Assembly: GCA_945897365.1 (NCBI GenBank)
Contig: CAMDFD010000027.1
Coordinates: 1 to 28,711 of the forward strand
Length of the DNA: 28,711 nucleotides
Direction of reading: 5' to 3'
Source: Bordetella parapertussis
GTDB lineage: Bacteria; Pseudomonadota; Gammaproteobacteria; Burkholderiales; Burkholderiaceae_B
Positions 14,316-23,384 of this stretch are shown in pieces; the stretch's first letter is position 1, and each line of letters opens with the position of its first letter. A model generated the notes under the pieces. It saw only the letters and a list, made by a program, of their open reading frames with translations. It was not told the origin of the DNA and did no database searches. The translations under genes and the position numbers were made by a program.

Positions 14316-15044
14316 CTAAATTTTATAGGCCGTCCCCGTCATCACCTTGGCCATCACACCCATCAAGGTGCGCAAGGGCTTGGGCAAAGACGCTGCCCCC
14401 CTGTGTTCAGCACTGAGCCGATGCTTGATTTCGTCACACTTCATTTGCTCGACGATCGCTCTCGAGCGGGTATCACCTTGTGGAAGCTCCGTCAGATGAC
14501 TCTCTAAATGTGCCTCAACCTGACGCTCAGTTTCCGCCATAAATCCTAGACTTTTCTCTTTTCCGGCTCGGCTTGCGAGCACGCCAAGCGCAAAAGAACC
14601 GGCATACCAGAGCGGATTGAGCAGGCTTGGACGGCTATCAAGCTCTCGCAAACGCTGTGCGCACCAGCCCAAATGATCCACTTCCTCGGCCGCTGCCTCC
14701 AAAAAGAACGCAGCGCTTTCAGTATGTTGGACCGCGGCGGCTTGCCCTCGATAGAGAGCCTGCGCACAGATTTCACCGACATGATTAATCCGCATAAGAC
14801 CCGCAGCATGACGCTTGGCCGCACGGTCCATCCCCGCATCGGCGTCCGTCAACAACGCACCCGCCGGATTGGGACGAGAAGCTGCGACACCACCACCGAG
14901 TATCTGCAACGCCACATCGATTTCAGCAATCAACGGGTCTAAGAACCCATGCCGGCGAATGAGGGAAGGCTGGGGATGAACTTCGGGGGCGAAAGCCTGC
15001 CGTGAGGCATCGGGAGAAGCAGATTGATTCATCAGAAAAACCAT
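14316..15044 (-). CDS. coq7: 2-polyprenyl-3-methyl-6-methoxy-1,4-benzoquinone monooxygenase
   Basis: Coq7-type di-iron hydroxylase that adds the C6 hydroxyl in ubiquinone synthesis. The 242-residue product has the ferritin-like ligand set: E91 in NHVGEICAQALYRGQ, E121 and H124 in AAAEEVDHLGW, E173 in AETERQVEAHLE, and E205 and H208 in CDEIKHR. The N-terminal 30 residues are poorly conserved in character, and an ATG at 15032 is an equally possible start; neither has a clear Shine-Dalgarno. It is divergent from the OsmC-like gene across 94 bp. Downstream on its strand lies the AT-rich region leading into the putative small RNA; no intrinsic terminator directly follows the stop. Confidence 0.94.
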   Translation of the reverse strand: MVFLMNQSASPDASRQAFAPEVHPQPSLIRRHGFLDPLIAEIDVALQILGGGVAASRPNPAGALLTDADAGMDRAAKRHAAGLMRINHVGEICAQALYRGQAAAVQHTESAAFFLEAAAEEVDHLGWCAQRLRELDSRPSLLNPLWYAGSFALGVLASRAGKEKSLGFMAETERQVEAHLESHLTELPQGDTRSRAIVEQMKCDEIKHRLSAEHRGAASLPKPLRTLMGVMAKVMTGTAYKI

Positions 15045-15138
15045 TGAAAAACAGCCATTGCCTCTATGTTAGCGCTCATAGCACCACAAAATAGCCTAAA
15101 CCCGTTTATGATTCTTGCTTGAACGCAGGGGATTGGAC

Positions 15139-15585
15139 ATGGAAGTCAAAATTGATTGGGGTGGTCCGGATGGCATGCTCTTTGTCGGCCAGACCGGTAC
15201 GGGTCATATCGCAGCAATGGATGGCGCGCCAGAAGGCGGCGGCCACAACCTCGCGCCACGTCCGATGGAATTGTTGCTCGTGGGTACAGGTGGTTGCACC
15301 GCCTATGATGTGGTGCTGATCCTCAAGCGTGGCCGACACGTCATCACAGGCTGCTCCGTGAAACTACTAGCTGAGCGTGCAGACACGGACCCAAAGGTTT
15401 TCACAAACATTCATTTCGTCTTTACAGTGACAGGTCACAATCTCCCGCGCGCAGCGGTTGAGCGGGCAATCGCTCTTTCGCACGAGAAATATTGCTCCGC
15501 CTCCGCCATGCTCGCGCACAGCGCCGAGATCACGTGGTCGGCTGATATTGTGGACACGGCGCTTCCTTCAACAACAAGCCCTTAA
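15139..15585 (+). CDS. OsmC family protein
   Basis: A 148-residue OsmC/Ohr-fold protein of the YhfA-like branch. Members reduce organic hydroperoxides using two cysteines; here C53 in GTGGCTAYDVV and C119 in HEKYCSASAML sit at the expected places. The middle helix LAPRPMELLLVG and the acidic beta segment are also typical. ATG 15139 has an AGGGG about 8 nt upstream and is preferred over a TTG at 15115. It is followed by thyA after 14 bp, so cotranscription is likely although the functions appear unrelated. A TATGAT at 15107-15112 could be a -10 box, but no matching -35 is seen. Confidence 0.9.
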   Translation: MEVKIDWGGPDGMLFVGQTGTGHIAAMDGAPEGGGHNLAPRPMELLLVGTGGCTAYDVVLILKRGRHVITGCSVKLLAERADTDPKVFTNIHFVFTVTGHNLPRAAVERAIALSHEKYCSASAMLAHSAEITWSADIVDTALPSTTSP

Positions 15586-15599
15586 AACTCCATTTGCCC

Positions 15600-16394
15600 A
15601 TGAACCAGTACGAAACCTTTATGCGTCATGTCTATACGACGGGCGTGAACAAAACAGACCGAACCGGCACAGGTACCCGCTCGGTCTTCGGCTATCAGAT
15701 GCGCTTTGATCTGTCGAAAGGCTTTCCTCTGGTGACGACAAAAAAAATGCATACCCGCAGTATTTTTGTCGAGCTTCTCTGGTTTTTAAGAGGCGATTCA
15801 AATGTGCGTTGGCTACAAGAAAATGGCTGCACGATCTGGGATGAGTGGGCGCGCGAGGATGGTGATCTTGGTCCGGTATATGGTGTGCAATGGCGCTCTT
15901 GGCCCACACCAGACGGTGGGCACATCGATCAAATCTCGCAAATTCTCGATCAAATTCGCAAAACACCTGACTCGCGCAGACTGATCGTCTCGGCCTGGAA
16001 TGTCAGTGAAATCAAAAATATGGCTCTGCCCCCCTGCCATGCGTTTTTTCAGTTTTATGTGGCAGATGGCAAGCTTTCGTGCCAGCTCTATCAACGCAGC
16101 GCCGATATTTTTCTCGGCGTGCCCTTCAATATTGCGAGTTATGCGTTGTTGACCCACATGGTTGCGCAACAGTGTGGCCTGGAGGTTGGCGACTTCGTCT
16201 GGACGGGGGGGGATTGTCACATCTATAGCAATCACTTCGAGCAAGTCGAACTCCAACTGTCGCGCGAACCCCATCCTTATCCAAGACTCGTCATACAGCG
16301 CAAACCCGACTCTCTCTTTGATTATCGCTACGAAGATTTCGTCATCGAAGATTATGCCCATCACCCGCACATCAAAGCACCGGTGGCGGTTTAA
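15600..16394 (+). CDS. thyA: thymidylate synthase
   Basis: Methylates dUMP to dTMP using methylene-tetrahydrofolate. From ATG 15600 the protein has 264 residues, the same length as the E. coli enzyme. The catalytic cysteine is C146 in LPPCHAFFQFYV. Other motifs are DRTGTGTRSVFG, the dUMP-binding DSRRLIV and CQLYQRSADIFLGVPFN, and the C-terminal HPHIKAPVAV. An in-frame TTG at 15594 is less likely as start. folA follows after 17 bp, pairing the dihydrofolate producer with the enzyme that recycles it. Confidence 0.97.
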   Translation: MNQYETFMRHVYTTGVNKTDRTGTGTRSVFGYQMRFDLSKGFPLVTTKKMHTRSIFVELLWFLRGDSNVRWLQENGCTIWDEWAREDGDLGPVYGVQWRSWPTPDGGHIDQISQILDQIRKTPDSRRLIVSAWNVSEIKNMALPPCHAFFQFYVADGKLSCQLYQRSADIFLGVPFNIASYALLTHMVAQQCGLEVGDFVWTGGDCHIYSNHFEQVELQLSREPHPYPRLVIQRKPDSLFDYRYEDFVIEDYAHHPHIKAPVAV

Positions 16395-16411
16395 CAAAGG
16401 CCTTCAAGCGC

Positions 16412-16915
16412 ATGCAGCTCTCTTTGATCGTCGCCTACGCACAAAATCGTGTCATAGGGAGAGATAACACTCTGCCCTGGAAATTGCCCAGCGACCTTGC
16501 GCATTTCAAACGTACAACGCTCGGACATCCGATCATCATGGGACGAAAGACTTGGGAGTCTCTCGGGAGACCGTTGCCTGGCCGACGCAACATCGTCATC
16601 TCGAGGGACACCCACTATGCTGCCCAAGGCGTGGAGTGCGTGACAAGCCTCGCTCAAGCAATCACCTCTATACAAGACCTCGACGAGGCTTTTGTGATTG
16701 GAGGCGCCCAAATCTATCAAGAGGCACTCCCCTTCGCTCAGCAAGTGATTGCGACTGAAGTGCTGGAGTCCGTTGAAGGTGATGCTTTTTTTGCTCCTTT
16801 GGATAAGAGGCAATGGATAGAAACTTCAAGAAAGCCTCAACCTGTGGAAAACGGTCTACGTTTTGATATCGTACATTACCAACGCAAGGATTGCGGACAG
16901 ATGGAAAAGGCATGA
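16412..16915 (+). CDS. folA: dihydrofolate reductase
   Basis: Reduces dihydrofolate with NADPH. The 167-residue product shows VAYAQNRVIGRDNTLPWKLP, the catalytic acid D28 in PSDLAHFKR, the NADPH-binding IMGRKTWESLGRPLPGR and NIVISRD, and FVIGGAQIYQEALP. It sits directly behind thyA as in many bacteria. Its TGA overlaps the ATG of the following DUF945 gene (ATGA), which suggests coupled translation. Confidence 0.97.
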   Translation: MQLSLIVAYAQNRVIGRDNTLPWKLPSDLAHFKRTTLGHPIIMGRKTWESLGRPLPGRRNIVISRDTHYAAQGVECVTSLAQAITSIQDLDEAFVIGGAQIYQEALPFAQQVIATEVLESVEGDAFFAPLDKRQWIETSRKPQPVENGLRFDIVHYQRKDCGQMEKA

Positions 16916-18846
16916 TTAAAAAACTGATCATCGGGACAGTGTTGGTGGTTGCGGCTGTTGCGACATACAGCGGCATCAGCTGGTGGTCGGGCTTTCGGAT
17001 TCAGTCACAATCTTATGCCGCGATGGATGCGATCAACCTCCATCTGGACCGCACATGGTCTGATCAAGTGCGGCTCTCCGCGCGCGGCTATCAGCGCGGC
17101 GTCTTTTCCAGCGAAGCATCTTATGTGCTGAGTTTCCCAGCGAGCAAGGATGGGCAGTCTAACCCAAAGCGAGAATTGCTCTTTATTAACCATATTACGC
17201 ATGGCCCCTTTCCTCTACAAAACCTCTTAAATGGCGAGTTCTCCGCTATTGGCGCATTCATTCGTACAGTGAGCGCGCCAACACCTTGGACCGAGGCGCT
17301 TTTCAAGGAAAACCAAGGTCAGCCTCTCGTCATCGGAGAAACACGGGTCAGCAAGAATGGTATGGCGACCCTAAATTGGTCGATACAACCGATTGATTTT
17401 CGTCATGATGCCTTGAGAGTGAAATTCGCTGGGGGCAAACTCAACGCCGACATTGAGCCGCGACTCAAACACAAAAAGGGCGAGCTGGTACTTGAGGCAC
17501 TCAATATCACTGATGGGCATACGACCTTTGACGTAAAAGGGGTCAAAGTCAAGATGGATGGGCGTCTCGACACTTCCGGACTTTCGCTTGGCACATATAC
17601 ACGGGAGATCGGCAGTTTGAGCTGGGCTTCCGTGAATGCCTCAACAGTTGAGCTCGATAAATTCAAATTGCGTACTGAGATGAAGCTCCAAGATGCCGAG
17701 GTCAGTGGCCATACCGACCTCAACATCGGCGCGCTGAGCATCGCTCAACAAAAACTCGGGGCATTGAAATTGTCACTCGCGTATGACAAACTCAGCGATC
17801 GCGCACTCAGCCCTTTGCTTGAACTCTATCATCGCATAACCGCGGGTTTCGCGATCAATGTTTTGAAGCCTGAGCCTGTTAGTACTGCTGAGATTAAAAG
17901 AGCTTGGCAATATCTTCAGAGTCTTTTAAAAAATGATCCAAGTATTCGCATCGAACCGCTCTCTTGGGAAACCTCGGCGGGAAAAAGTCAGCTCACACTA
18001 CACACCACCTTCAAGCCCGCAGAGCTTGCGAGTGGCGGCATAGGGTTACGCGAAAATACCCTCAATACGCTTGATGCGACGTTGACCATTTCTCAGCCCA
18101 TGGTCAACGCTCTAGTGCTTCAACACTTTCAAAAGCCGGGCACACCAGCCGCCAAGATCAAAAGTCTCGCAGATCGTGAGATACGCCGGCTCACCGACAT
18201 GGCTTTTCAGCTTAAACTTGGCCGCATTCAAAACGGCAGGCTCGTCAGTCACTTTAATGTGCAAAACGAAGAGTTGCGTATTAACGGACAGCGTTCGGCG
18301 CCCGAGCCCCTTATAAAGCTTCTCAGTTCACTCGTCCCAATGCGATTTTTTGCGAGTCCGTCTCAAAGCGGACAAGAAGGTCCCGACGAGGCGCTCTCTT
18401 TGCAACACTTGGACCCGCGCGTATTGGGCGCCATCTTGAGCGACTCCGACTTTGTCTATGAGGAAACGAGAGATGAAGACGGCGACCTCGTCCTAAAGGT
18501 CGCGCCTGGCGATGCCGGCGCCAACAGCATCGAAATCATTTTCAGTGGTTGCCGCAAAGACCCAACCTGCGAGGATGTTTTATTACGGGCGACATACTCT
18601 TCGGCGCAAACAGCACCGCTCAAGTTCATCAATGACTGGAACTTACGAAACCGATGGTCGCGCGTTTATCTCAAGGAATCTGGCGCCCCTGTACTGGAGT
18701 TGGATATCAGCGCTTATGGTGGGATTGGTCAGGATGCCGTCGAATCCATGGTCAGCACCTTCTTTAAGCTCGTCAGAGATTTTTCGAAGGAACTGAAAGC
18801 GACAGAGACAGCTGGGTCGGTACCCCCGACACCAGCTGCTCAATAA
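16912..18846 (+). CDS. DUF945 family (YdgA-like) protein
   Basis: A 644-residue protein with an N-terminal membrane or signal segment (LIIGTVLVVAAVATYSGISW, about residues 5-24) and a long beta-rich remainder without cofactor motifs. This fits the DUF945/YdgA family, whose biochemical role is not established; envelope location is inferred. ATG 16912 overlaps the folA stop and has an AAAGG just upstream, which decides the start over an upstream in-frame ATG at 16891. It is longer than E. coli YdgA (about 500 residues). Its stop lies only 8 bp from the convergent gcvP stop, with no terminator between. Confidence 0.75.
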   Translation: MIKKLIIGTVLVVAAVATYSGISWWSGFRIQSQSYAAMDAINLHLDRTWSDQVRLSARGYQRGVFSSEASYVLSFPASKDGQSNPKRELLFINHITHGPFPLQNLLNGEFSAIGAFIRTVSAPTPWTEALFKENQGQPLVIGETRVSKNGMATLNWSIQPIDFRHDALRVKFAGGKLNADIEPRLKHKKGELVLEALNITDGHTTFDVKGVKVKMDGRLDTSGLSLGTYTREIGSLSWASVNASTVELDKFKLRTEMKLQDAEVSGHTDLNIGALSIAQQKLGALKLSLAYDKLSDRALSPLLELYHRITAGFAINVLKPEPVSTAEIKRAWQYLQSLLKNDPSIRIEPLSWETSAGKSQLTLHTTFKPAELASGGIGLRENTLNTLDATLTISQPMVNALVLQHFQKPGTPAAKIKSLADREIRRLTDMAFQLKLGRIQNGRLVSHFNVQNEELRINGQRSAPEPLIKLLSSLVPMRFFASPSQSGQEGPDEALSLQHLDPRVLGAILSDSDFVYEETRDEDGDLVLKVAPGDAGANSIEIIFSGCRKDPTCEDVLLRATYSSAQTAPLKFINDWNLRNRWSRVYLKESGAPVLELDISAYGGIGQDAVESMVSTFFKLVRDFSKELKATETAGSVPPTPAAQ

Positions 18847-18854
18847 CACCGCAC

Positions 18855-21728
18855 TTATTCTTGTTCGGCGTAAGCCTCTACGGGCAAACAAGAACAGACT
18901 AAATTGCGATCACCCCAAGCATTGTCCACGCGGCCCACGGGTGGCCAATACTTGCTGTCCCGCAGACTTTCGACTGGGTAAGCCGCCTGCTGGCGTGGGT
19001 AGTCGTGGTGCCACTCTTCGGCCAACAACATCTTGGCAGTATGCGGTGCATTTTTTAGCACGTTATCGCTCTTGTCGCGCTCACCACGTTCGACTTGAGC
19101 GATTTCCTTGCGAATCGAAATCATGGCGTCGATGAAACGATCCAACTCAGCCAAGCCTTCTGACTCAGTGGGTTCGACCATCAACGTGCCCGCAACCGGA
19201 AAACTCATGGTCGGTGCATGGAAACCATAATCCATCAAGCGTTTTGCGATGTCTTCGGCTGAAATGCCAGAGATTTCTTTGAGTGGATTGATATCCAGAA
19301 TACATTCATGCGCGACACGATCATTGCGACCCGTGTACAACACAGGGTAATGACCCGCCAAGCGACGCGCCACATAGTTGGCGCTCAAAATCGCCACCTC
19401 GGTTGCACGGCGCAAGCCTTGGGCGCCCATTAAGGAGATGTAGGCGAAAGGAATCGGCAAAATACTCGCGGAACCGAAAGGCGCAGCGGATACGGGTCCA
19501 ACAGGCATACCACTGGCCATCACACCTTTTTCATTCACCACGCCGGGCAAAAAGGGCGCAAGGTGCGCTCGCACACCAACGGGACCTACGCCCGGTCCGC
19601 CGCCGCCGTGCGGAATGCAGAAGGTTTTATGCAGGTTCAAGTGGGACACATCCGATCCAAACTTACCTGGCTGGGCTACGCCAACCATCGCGTTCATATT
19701 GGCGCCGTCCATATACACCTGACCGCCCGCCTCATGAATGAGGTCGCAAATCGTTGTGATGGATTCCTCAAATACGCCATGGGTGGAGGGATAAGTCACC
19801 ATCAAGGCGGCCAACCGATCACCCACCTTGGCGATTTTGGCTTTGAGATCCTCAAGATCCACGTTGCCGTGAACATCTGAACCGACCACGACGACATCCA
19901 TGCCCACCATATTTGCGGACGCAGGGTTCGTGCCGTGTGCCGACGAAGGAATCAAGCAGACGTCGCGCTGATGCTGACCATTGGCGCGATGATACGCACG
20001 TATCGCAAGCAATCCTGCGTACTCTCCTTGCGCGCCAGAGTTTGGCTGCAGACTGATGGCATCGTAACCCGTGATTTCACAGAGGTCCTTGGACAAGCGC
20101 TCAATCATGGTCTGATAGCCGCGCGTTTGGTCTGCAGGGGCAAAAGGATGCATCGCCGCAAACTCTGGCCACGTTACCGGAATCATCTCCACAGTCGCGT
20201 TGAGCTTCATCGTGCATGAACCCAGCGGGATCATCGTGCGATCGAGCGCCAAATCCTTGTCGGACAGCTTGCGCAAGTAGCGCAGCATATCCGTCTCGGA
20301 CTGAATGCTTGAAAAAACAGGATGACTGAGAATGGCTTGCTTGCGCTGAACAGCCGCAGGGATGCAAGGCAAGCCCTTGACTTCGATCGACAAGGCCGGC
20401 GCTATCTTGCCGATTGCACTTGCGAGGACTGCGAGAAGCTGCTCGAGATCCTGCAGGGTGACGGTCTCATCCAAAGAAATACCGAGCTGCGTGGCACTGA
20501 CACTGCGCAGGTTGATCCGCGCCGCACGTGCGGCCTTCAACACAGCGTCGGTCTGCGCGCCCGTTTCGAGTAACAACGTGTCAAAGAACGTATCGTTGAC
20601 CACCTTGAACCCAAGTGCAACCAAGGCTTGCTTGAGAATGGTCGTTGACTGGTGCACACGCGTGGCAATCGCCTTGATGCCTTTTGGACCATGCCATAAG
20701 GCATACATGCTGGACATCACCGCCAACAAAACCTGTGCAGTACAAATGTTCGACGTGGCTTTCTCACGGCGAATATGCTGTTCGCGCGTCTGTAGCGCCA
20801 AGCGTAAGGCCCTATTGCCCTGAGCGTCTTTGGAAATCCCCACGAGACGTCCTGGCATGTTGCGCTTGAAGGCATCCTTACACGCCATAAAGCCAGCATG
20901 AGGACCACCAAAACCAAAGGGCACGCCAAACCGTTGCGCGGAGCCGATCGCTATGTCTGCACCCCAGTGACCAGGCGGCTCAAGTAGCGCCAAGGCCAAC
21001 AAATCCGTCGCACAAGCCACCACGCCGCCCTGCGCATGCACTTGCTCGGCGAGCGCGCGATAGTCTGCAACTGCGCCCAGAGAATGGGGGTATTGCACAA
21101 GTAAACCGAAGCAAGCCGGAACGCCCTTGGACTCATCGCCCACCACCACGTCAATATCTAAACCATCCGCACGTGTGCGAATCACTTCGATGGTCTGGGG
21201 ATGACAATGCTGTGAAACAAAAAAAACTTTGTTTTGTGCAGTCGAAGCGCGACGCGCAAGCGTCATTGCCTCGGCAGCGGCCGTGCCCTCATCAAGCAAA
21301 GATGCGTTTGAAATATCCAGTCCAGTGAGGTCTGCGACCATGGTCTGATAATTCAGAATCGCCTCCAAGCGCCCCTGGGCGATCTCAGGCTGATAAGGCG
21401 TATAGGCAGTATACCAAGCCGGATTCTCGAGAATATTGCGCAACACCACATTTGGGGTGAGGGTGCCGTAATAGCCCTGCCCGATATAGTTGCGAAACAC
21501 TTGATTATCGGCGGCGATTTTACGCATCTCAGCCAACACGTCGGCCTCGGAGCGTGCGCCTGGCAAATCAAGCTCACGAGACATATGGATATTGGCGGGG
21601 ACAACTTCGCGCATCAGCGTGGCGAGATCCGCCGCACCGATCGCTGCGAGCATTTTTTTCTGATCATCCTCGCTCGGACCAATGTGGCGAGGGATAAATT
21701 CGTTCGAGGTATTCAGCACTTGTGACAT
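18855..21728 (-). CDS. gcvP: glycine dehydrogenase (decarboxylating), P protein
   Basis: P protein of the glycine cleavage system: PLP-dependent decarboxylation of glycine and transfer of the aminomethyl group to lipoyl-GcvH. From ATG 21728 it has 957 residues. The start FIPRHIGPSEDDQ is typical, and the PLP lysine is K701 in NLHKTFCIPHGGGGPGVGP. The frame runs on upstream to 21914, but that part overlaps gcvH in another frame; ATG 21728 has an AAGG and leaves a normal 10-bp gap after gcvH. Last gene of the gcvT-gcvH-gcvP operon under the glycine riboswitch. Confidence 0.97.
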   Translation of the reverse strand: MSQVLNTSNEFIPRHIGPSEDDQKKMLAAIGAADLATLMREVVPANIHMSRELDLPGARSEADVLAEMRKIAADNQVFRNYIGQGYYGTLTPNVVLRNILENPAWYTAYTPYQPEIAQGRLEAILNYQTMVADLTGLDISNASLLDEGTAAAEAMTLARRASTAQNKVFFVSQHCHPQTIEVIRTRADGLDIDVVVGDESKGVPACFGLLVQYPHSLGAVADYRALAEQVHAQGGVVACATDLLALALLEPPGHWGADIAIGSAQRFGVPFGFGGPHAGFMACKDAFKRNMPGRLVGISKDAQGNRALRLALQTREQHIRREKATSNICTAQVLLAVMSSMYALWHGPKGIKAIATRVHQSTTILKQALVALGFKVVNDTFFDTLLLETGAQTDAVLKAARAARINLRSVSATQLGISLDETVTLQDLEQLLAVLASAIGKIAPALSIEVKGLPCIPAAVQRKQAILSHPVFSSIQSETDMLRYLRKLSDKDLALDRTMIPLGSCTMKLNATVEMIPVTWPEFAAMHPFAPADQTRGYQTMIERLSKDLCEITGYDAISLQPNSGAQGEYAGLLAIRAYHRANGQHQRDVCLIPSSAHGTNPASANMVGMDVVVVGSDVHGNVDLEDLKAKIAKVGDRLAALMVTYPSTHGVFEESITTICDLIHEAGGQVYMDGANMNAMVGVAQPGKFGSDVSHLNLHKTFCIPHGGGGPGVGPVGVRAHLAPFLPGVVNEKGVMASGMPVGPVSAAPFGSASILPIPFAYISLMGAQGLRRATEVAILSANYVARRLAGHYPVLYTGRNDRVAHECILDINPLKEISGISAEDIAKRLMDYGFHAPTMSFPVAGTLMVEPTESEGLAELDRFIDAMISIRKEIAQVERGERDKSDNVLKNAPHTAKMLLAEEWHHDYPRQQAAYPVESLRDSKYWPPVGRVDNAWGDRNLVCSCLPVEAYAEQE

Positions 21729-21738
21729 GGTCTTTGCC

Positions 21739-22119
21739 TTAGCTTGCGTCAGCGACAGCCTGATAGCCTGCTGCATCGAGCAAACCATCAACATCTGCGG
21801 GGTTGTTTGCCTTGATCTTGAAGATCCAGGTGCCATAGGGACTTGCGTTAATGCTTTCAGGCGCGTCATTGAGCGCCTCGTTGAAACCGACGATCTCACC
21901 GGCGACCGGTGCATAGATGTCTGAGGCGGCTTTCACAGACTCCACAACGCCTGCAGTGGCGCCAGCTGCGAGTTTGGTGCCGACTTTAACATCGCCGACA
22001 AAGACCAAGTCGCCAAGCTGCTCTTGTGCGGGACCGGTAATGCCGACGATCATGACATCGCCTTCGGCTTTGATCCATTCGTGTGTTGTTGCGTATTTAC
22101 GATCGCTAGGAATGCTCAT
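21739..22119 (-). CDS. gcvH: glycine cleavage system H protein
   Basis: A 126-residue lipoyl carrier that shuttles the aminomethyl group between P and T proteins. The lipoylated lysine is K63 in VVESVKAASDIYAPV. Typical family segments are THEWIK and the C-terminal YGTWIFKIK. The stretch after LGDLVFV reads GDVKVG instead of the common ELPEVG, a local departure in an otherwise standard protein. Good GGAG Shine-Dalgarno upstream. It lies between gcvT and gcvP. Confidence 0.97.
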   Translation of the reverse strand: MSIPSDRKYATTHEWIKAEGDVMIVGITGPAQEQLGDLVFVGDVKVGTKLAAGATAGVVESVKAASDIYAPVAGEIVGFNEALNDAPESINASPYGTWIFKIKANNPADVDGLLDAAGYQAVADAS

Positions 22120-22145
22120 GAAAGTCTCCAGAAATTTATAAATGA

Positions 22146-22205
22146 ATAGGGCGACAAAGAATGTGGTTTAAGTCAATAGGGTATGAGTGGATAGGGTTTA
22201 AGCGT
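22146..22205. repeat. degenerate 15-bp tandem repeat after gcvT
   Basis: Between gcvT and gcvH the motif atagggt begins at 22146 (as atagggc), 22176 and 22191, with a weaker copy atgtggt at 22161, giving an exact 15-bp period over four units. Units 2 and 4 also share ttaag after the motif. The last unit runs over the gcvT stop codon. The function is unknown. Confidence 0.45.
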
Positions 22206-23298
22206 GCACGAGAACTTGCCCGTTGCGAACAAAAGGTAGCTTGCAGACCTCGGCGGGCACCCACTTGCCGCGGATATCAATTTCAACCTGATCGCCCACC
22301 GCAACACCTTGGGGAAGTCGACCAAAGCCGACTGACACACCCATGGTCGGGGACATCGTGCCGCTGGTGACCTCGCCCATGCCCTTGGCAGTGCGCACTG
22401 TCATATGGGCTCGCATGACACCACGGTCCAAAAGCTTCAGACCAATAAAGACCCGCGGATCGGAATACTGTTCGATGGCATCTCGGCCAATAAAGCGACG
22501 CTCTGTATCCTTGAGAGAGACCGTCCAGGTCAAGCCCGCCTGATTGGGATGAATCAACTCATCCATATCCTGACCGTATAAATTCATGCCCGCCTCGAGA
22601 CGCAGGGTATCGCGTGCGCCTAAACCACAGGGTGCGATGCCCTGTGCGGTCAAATCCTTCCAGAGCTGTTCAACCTCGGTGGCTGGTACGACAATTTCAA
22701 AACCATCCTCGCCTGTATAGCCTGTGCGCGCCACCATGGTGTCGTCAGGAAACTGCGCACCTGAAAACACACCAAGGCTTTCTGTCGCTTGTCGCCAGGC
22801 GGGTCGCGTCGCCCAGACTTTTTCACGTGCACTCGGCCCCTGCACCGCGACCATTGCGAGGTCGCGTCTAGGCGTGACAGTCACTTGAAAACCACCAGAA
22901 GCGACAACGCGTTGCATCCAGGCAATGTCTTTGTCAGCCGTACCGGCATTGACCACCAGACGCCACTGTGTGTGCGTGAAAAAATAAACGATCAAATCGT
23001 CAATCACACCGCCTTGCGGGTTCAACATACATGAATAAAGAGCCTTGCCTGGCTGCGTAAGCTTTGCCACATCATTGGCAATCAACTTGCGCAAAAAAAA
23101 TGTCGCGTCCGGGCCGATGACATCGACATTGAGCATGTGCGAGACATCGAACATGCCGGCGTCACGTCGAACGGCATGATGCTCCTCGATCTGTGATCCG
23201 TAATTGACAGGCATGTCCCAACCGCCGAAATCAACCATCCGTGCGCCTGCGGCAACGTGTACGTTGGCAAGAGGGGTGCGCTTTAATTCAGCAGACAT
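22198..23298 (-). CDS. gcvT: aminomethyltransferase, glycine cleavage T protein
   Basis: T protein transfers the methylene group from aminomethyl-lipoyl-GcvH to tetrahydrofolate and releases ammonia. The 366-residue product shows MVDFGGWDMPVNYGSQIEEH, GMFDVSHM, the folate-domain segment ARTGYTGEDGFEIV, and GARDTLRLEAGMNLYGQDMD, all standard for GcvT. ATG 23298 has a CCGGAG 7 nt upstream. First gene of the operon, preceded by a tandem glycine riboswitch. The 78 bp before gcvH hold a 15-bp periodic repeat and the gcvH ribosome-binding site. Confidence 0.97.
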   Translation of the reverse strand: MSAELKRTPLANVHVAAGARMVDFGGWDMPVNYGSQIEEHHAVRRDAGMFDVSHMLNVDVIGPDATFFLRKLIANDVAKLTQPGKALYSCMLNPQGGVIDDLIVYFFTHTQWRLVVNAGTADKDIAWMQRVVASGGFQVTVTPRRDLAMVAVQGPSAREKVWATRPAWRQATESLGVFSGAQFPDDTMVARTGYTGEDGFEIVVPATEVEQLWKDLTAQGIAPCGLGARDTLRLEAGMNLYGQDMDELIHPNQAGLTWTVSLKDTERRFIGRDAIEQYSDPRVFIGLKLLDRGVMRAHMTVRTAKGMGEVTSGTMSPTMGVSVGFGRLPQGVAVGDQVEIDIRGKWVPAEVCKLPFVRNGQVLVHA

Positions 23299-23347
23299 AA
23301 AAAACTCCGGCAGAGAAATAAGACAGCAGAAAGGTGCGGAATCTGAA

Positions 23348-23370
23348 TCTCATGCGCTGCGCGCATGAGA
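23348..23370 (-). other. 10-bp perfect stem-loop between riboswitch and gcvT
   Basis: TCTCATGCGC and its complement (23348-23357 and 23361-23370) form a 10-bp stem with a 3-nt loop. It lies 15 nt after the second aptamer and about 50 nt before the gcvT start. No U-run follows (ATTCAGATT), so it is not a plain terminator; it may belong to the expression platform. Confidence 0.55.
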
Positions 23371-23384
23371 CTTGACTGGCGATC

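Noticed and set aside
21729..21914. Upstream 62-residue extension of gcvP
   Set aside because: It overlaps gcvH in a different frame; the internal ATG at 21728 has a ribosome-binding site and the normal family N-terminus.
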